The notes beneath the pieces were generated by a model. It made no database searches and had not been told where the DNA came from. It saw only the letters and a list, made by a program, of their open reading frames with translations. A stretch of DNA of 39,605 nucleotides from Alcanivoracaceae bacterium (GTDB lineage Bacteria > Pseudomonadota > Gammaproteobacteria > Pseudomonadales > Alcanivoracaceae), in contig PAJO01000057.1 of NCBI GenBank assembly GCA_002706085.1, positions 1-39,605 of the forward strand, read 5' to 3'. The stretch's first letter is position 1, and every line of letters begins with the position of its first letter. A program made the position numbers and the translations under genes. Shown piece after piece: positions 38,101 to 39,605 of this stretch.

Positions 38101-39234
38101 ACTGTGTTGCGGCACCACCGCCTGGAGATAGCCCCCCGTAAACCCGCCATGCACTGCCTCGGCTTGCGCAAATGCCGCCGCCCGCTCTCGCATCCCTGGC
38201 TGATCCAGTGCCGTCATGTTGTCGAACATCCAGGCCAGCTGCCAGTGATTGGGCGCCAGCGTAACCGCGGTTTCCAGGTAGTCGTAAAAGACCCCGAACT
38301 CACCCAGATCCCGGGCCGAATCGGCCAACTCCACCAGGGCATACACCTCACCGAGCCGATAGGTCGCAGTCGCCGGGAACGCCTTCCAGGCTTCACGGGG
38401 GGCGGCATCCACGGCCATCAGCACCTGTGGCGTTATCCCCAGAGCCTGCTTCAGGGCCGGCGACGCCTGTGTCAACGCCGCTTCCAGGGTGTCCTGGCGG
38501 CGGTGCACCGCACTCCAGATATAGGGCGCGAGAGGATGGGGATAGGAGGACTGCAAATCCTGGCCCAGGCTGGCCAGCAAAGCCGCCTCGTCACCCGACC
38601 AATAGAGGGCACTCCAGTAGCGGACGCGATCATCATCAAAGTCCAGTGTCACAACATCCCGGGAGGGCGGTGTCGGGGTAGCAGCAAGCAAAACGCCCAG
38701 TGCGTCGAACCGCCCCCAGCCAATCGCCAAATCCATTGGCGTCAGCCCGGTGGCATCCCGCTGCAGAGGTGACAGGCCGCCCTTAAGGAATCGCTCGCAC
38801 AGCGCCACCTCACCGGCCTGGGCACACCAGTGCAGTGCTGACTGCCCACCCCCGTTAAACTGATCCGGCTTCGCCCCATGACGAAGCAACCACTGGGTCA
38901 CCTCACCCCGCCCTGAAAGCATGCTGACCTGCAATGGCGTCTCGCCACTGGCAGAGCTCTGGGTCACTGGCGCCCCCGCGTCCACCAGCAGCTTCACCGC
39001 AGCCAGATCCCCCGCACGCACTGCCAACAACAATGGGGAATCACCGATCCCATCCGGCATCGACGCCAGACCAGGGTCCGCTTTGAGCTGATCGGCCATG
39101 GCATCGTGATCCGCCATCGCAAGCGCATCCAGCAAGGGTGAGGCCGCCACGGAGAGCGACGCCGTCAAAATCCCGGCAAACACCACCCCACGGACACCCG
39201 CCCTGGTCCAACCCCTAAACAGGAATGAAGTCAT
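32104..39234 (-). CDS. Giant exported CHAT-domain protease with ankyrin, helical, RHS-like and propeller regions
   Basis: Starting at the ATG 39232-39234 (MTSFLFRGWTRAGVRGVVFA, a signal peptide), the product has 2376 residues. In order: ankyrin repeats (about 60-200; GDSPLLLAVRAGDLAAVKLL), a long TPR-like helical region (about 200-900), an RHS/YD-like strip at about 950-1060 (TGQLTRIEDSSGQSMTLLYD), a two-component-regulator-like beta-propeller at about 1270-1890 (EDGILWLGTAKGLLAIPG), a coiled coil (about 1920-2020), and a CHAT domain at the C-terminus. The CHAT dyad is His2244 (HLATHG) and Cys2286 (LSACETG). The upstream TTG frame to 39324 has no support as a start; the ATGA overlap with a leader ORF favours 39234. 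Confidence 0.88.
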   Translation of the reverse strand: MTSFLFRGWTRAGVRGVVFAGILTASLSVAASPLLDALAMADHDAMADQLKADPGLASMPDGIGDSPLLLAVRAGDLAAVKLLVDAGAPVTQSSASGETPLQVSMLSGRGEVTQWLLRHGAKPDQFNGGGQSALHWCAQAGEVALCERFLKGGLSPLQRDATGLTPMDLAIGWGRFDALGVLLAATPTPPSRDVVTLDFDDDRVRYWSALYWSGDEAALLASLGQDLQSSYPHPLAPYIWSAVHRRQDTLEAALTQASPALKQALGITPQVLMAVDAAPREAWKAFPATATYRLGEVYALVELADSARDLGEFGVFYDYLETAVTLAPNHWQLAWMFDNMTALDQPGMRERAAAFAQAEAVHGGFTGGYLQAVVPQHSWKNSDQLAHVERYLERWPHDGRALVARSLTLKGNGYYREAVESHMAGLARFPFYAGRSDAMELLIKTGQHDRARRVAEGLARWYGNEGVPARAARYYAAGLLDDGDKGAARGALSEALARYPDEGRLWMEQARLALAEQRPDEALAAAATGFPLIESPSSGQLADWLQAYRDSGDPRGGVSVFERYRERVGMPSASLLNSVLEDLATLQDTQRYQALLREARSYYPHDRELLLRQARQDVAEGRQASALALLEDGLARHGHSLDYLSQTYDVLLAVRGEASARRFVVQRQERMPWEKASWQLAKQHGAGEEPALWEAAIVAAPTETFGCEALIDYYVSAKAWRQAHDWAQQCHERFVSTGRLSARQSMLLYGAWVYENQTRQERVDSETLREAQTAFDEFARGHGHYMDYLRYREAFCLARGDKSCAAQSLAQRSAYQQDSTSHFHDLVARYANELGADKTFGYGARMLARSPYDSSKVASFLHKHLLWGGSSIVALKAINDAETRGVSVDKKWQRRALGNLGDSLSSFERYTVAGMRPSASLRYTRWFDEARRDALSADGTRVFYQLDSEIPGVEILLPSGEQVVRQDHPVFGKPLYFARGATFMRLGYTETGQLTRIEDSSGQSMTLLYDKDDHIRTLISPEGTLHFTYNALGKPVRIVEQDVGVLEVAYDEQGEILSVNSEQGQQMALRITRSFQSLLGMVNQVKRIHDVKRLPRLSVNDPQVDALRVEYEDTEYHSAEEQKAALALAKYLIGQVGDDPDYVGESERLLYGVVATAQVHSREKAFRHRGAQAVTLLHQLYREVRPRGLPQETFSEWSEAWNWLRSAELEASSSTLRKALAAVNEAPLALLRDAHRLQRSDFSNTAYWKRYGDHELFGKALAGTEKHQVVMRANGDVVVATSQGLSVLREGYWHWYGFDFRQQRLSATAVLSEQDARANILAVTETEDGILWLGTAKGLLAIPGDYDGDLKRWSVAEGLPSPRVISLTSRGSRVWAGTGAGLVVLEYAQANPQAVTAAGTHPIDQLYRLPGRPDALLYRANHQVWLLSGDAPVSLGRGQDMTFDMGRMRVYRLEGNQVFAHAVTDENGRWEWLQQDAELVATDSDLLLSKQVHGLSMWDLGSGEEALVVSTDRAMNVLQGHYFEALALPFAEQRGGMAVGPRHSFSDSRGVVVLSDEGVYTRLGEGAQQLQQAPVYDLLVSQTLNSLYVAMGDHILLLGNDKPLESAQYFSSANARVLAEDQHGNLLTHDGYTVLRFPAGSDQPQELFSARPAVEEKGWQGGVVDMLVDREGTLWVVSGSSLFRYRQETLTEFNYLLDSERFPSRSPMLAGVHETLAGEIEVVASDEGHLTHQGVSLSGGLLRWTGSGFEHVGKPPHWFVTGYTPVDDRTAVIGTNTTFARELTGGARQSFAELNDPSYQALADKTPLLWLGGEGARFQGSNSWLFPSAGGVLLYHGGTWLYPDRLNQLLPEDAALGQYGGRTVHAVAVAGNGRVYVGTDLGLLLYDSQGVASLLNDNHFGQLAFREEDTQQQQALSDIFLPAISGDSDAGKMLARYRQMEAQIRELETRVAQPVPEADAATLSGAAASGSAVKGVSDSPRAERLRQQLKSKNRLRETLLARMEAEHAGLYQMLKLDPREVAALHQRLSEDQALVQYLPTPEKLLIQLVTREGAQIREVQVSRADLEAASALVVKGMRYRAAHLTGNDRGLSASGERAAGPDDDAQDASLAWLYDKLLRPVERELEGKQQVLVTPVGALTYLPFPALLRKKEGDVREYAAERFNIGVIPSMYHLSLVLQQNESFSDGLTMVADPDGSLPGARQEVSRIARGALVAPTVLEGASATYANLAGAVQDARVVHLATHGNLDPAVPADSYLLLANNYRLSVIDIAGLTLDQTDLVVLSACETGIGKPGLEYATLARAFALASVPTVIASYWKVDDGATARLMEQFYGNLREYPGEGYLVAMAQAQRALIEEGGRYSEPAAWAAFTLFGKP

Positions 39235-39305
39235 TGAATATGCCCCAGCAGCCTCAAGAAACAGTAACGACTGAGATGGCCATCCCCCACAAAATCGACA
39301 GCCAT
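39231..39305 (-). CDS. Leader ORF (24 codons) overlapping the CHAT gene start
   Basis: A GGGAGG ribosome site (39315-39320, minus strand) lies 9 bases before an ATG at 39303-39305 and 6 before an in-frame GTG. The frame (MAVDFVGDGHLSRYCFLRLL and four more residues) ends in TGA that overlaps the CHAT ATG as ATGA. The CHAT ATG itself has no good ribosome site, so translation may be coupled through this leader. It may be chance; no conservation could be tested. Confidence 0.45.
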   Translation of the reverse strand: MAVDFVGDGHLSRYCFLRLLGHIQ

Positions 39306-39408
39306 CACATGCTGCCTCCCTCAAGACAGCCAGGAATGAATGTAGGGGAATGCGGGAAGGGACTCAATGACAGGGAAAGGACCGACAAGCGTTCTTGCAG
39401 AATAAATT

Positions 39409-39467
39409 ACATAACGCCGTGTTAACTGGCCCAGCGTAGCTGGGTCCAGTTGAACACTTTGTTAGGC
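39409..39467 (-). other. Integron attC site (59 bp)
   Basis: Read on the minus strand, R'' is GCCTAAC (39467-39461) and R' is GTTATGT (39415-39409). Between them the L arms pair as TTCAACTGG with CCAGTTAA, leaving one extrahelical C in the L'' arm, the known feature that sets attC orientation, and the centre is a CCCAGC-TAC-GCTGGG hairpin. R' deviates from GTTRRRY at one position. The site follows the stop of the partial ORF at 39500, as expected for the end of a gene cassette. Confidence 0.82.
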
Positions 39468-39499
39468 TAATTGTGAGCAAACAAGCTAGAAGACCAAAA

Positions 39500-39605
39500 T
39501 TATTTGCCAGCTTCTGCAATAATCTCAAAATTATGAATGTTGTTTAGAACACCGTTATCCCAGCCGCCAACGACAAGATCATCCGCTTGGGCCTTGAGGG
39601 CAGCA
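39500..39605 (-). CDS. 3' end of an integron-cassette gene (partial)
   Basis: The frame reads 34 codons to a TAA at 39500-39502, ending LVVGGWDNGVLNNIHNFEII and AEAGK. I do not recognise the protein. It ends 33 bases before the attC R'' core and runs toward it, the normal orientation of a cassette gene. The DNA between stop and attC is clearly more AT-rich than the rest of the window. The 5' part is beyond the window. Confidence 0.6.
   Translation of the reverse strand, partial: AALKAQADDLVVGGWDNGVLNNIHNFEIIAEAGK

Noticed and set aside
27204-39234. Type III-E CRISPR (Craspase)
   Set aside because: There is a CHAT protease and a sigma factor, but no cas gene or array, and both proteases have signal peptides, so only a loose analogy is justified.
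39234-39324. N-terminal extension of the CHAT protein to a TTG at 39324
   Set aside because: It would bury the signal peptide behind 30 Cys-rich residues; the ATG at 39234 gives a proper export signal.

Overview
This window of about 39.6 kb is dense bacterial chromosome with high-GC coding sequence. The gene content points to a Gram-negative, probably marine gammaproteobacterium, with Alcanivorax-like relatives as my best guess. The clues are many lipoproteins and outer-membrane proteins, an NhaD-type Na+/H+ antiporter next to a BCCT osmolyte transporter locus, a Fur-boxed imelysin operon, and REP-like palindromes. The species assignment is inference; no rRNA or tRNA gene was seen.

Layout, left to right. 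(1) 1-1093: two copies of a ~266 bp MITE-like element flank a histone-deacetylase-family gene. One copy cuts that gene off after about 134 residues. The other supplies the stop codon of the neighbouring efflux gene. (2) 1078-5526, minus strand: a MacA-MacB-outer-membrane-factor tripartite exporter with overlapping genes. (3) 5672-8333: a divergent MerR regulator and a metal-type 19-bp-spacer promoter drive a CDF cation exporter, followed by SRPBCC, DUF3820 and DUF4336 genes. (4) 8367-13415: a four-gene imelysin / di-heme oxidoreductase / imelysin / DUF1513 cluster with a Fur box upstream. (5) 13594-19326: nhaD, a GNAT acetyltransferase, two small unknown proteins, an Omp85-like surface protein split by an amber codon, a phospholipase-D-like protein and a small lipoprotein. 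(6) 19524-23821: a tightly overlapping DUF3348 / DUF802 / OmpA / DUF2894 operon. Its DUF802 and OmpA proteins look like a MotA/ExbB-MotB (ZorA-ZorB-like) membrane motor with a very long Gln-rich coiled tail. (7) 23822-29400: DUF2059 protein, BCCT transporter, and a sigma factor with a one-TM putative anti-sigma partner, bracketed by REP-like and other inverted repeats. (8) 29495-39305, minus strand: a short leader ORF, a 2376-residue exported protein with a C-terminal CHAT protease domain, an exported caspase-fold protease with a DUF4384-like C-terminus, and a small secreted Cys-containing protein, closed by a strong terminator. (9) 39409-39605: an integron attC site with the 3' end of a cassette gene.

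The most interesting parts are the exported caspase-CHAT operon beside a sigma/anti-sigma pair, the Zorya-like motor operon with two DUF partners, the MITE pair whose hairpin arms show compensatory changes, the amber codon between signal peptide and barrel in the Omp85-like gene, and the attC site at the right edge. All names come from motif and family recognition by eye; no search was run.
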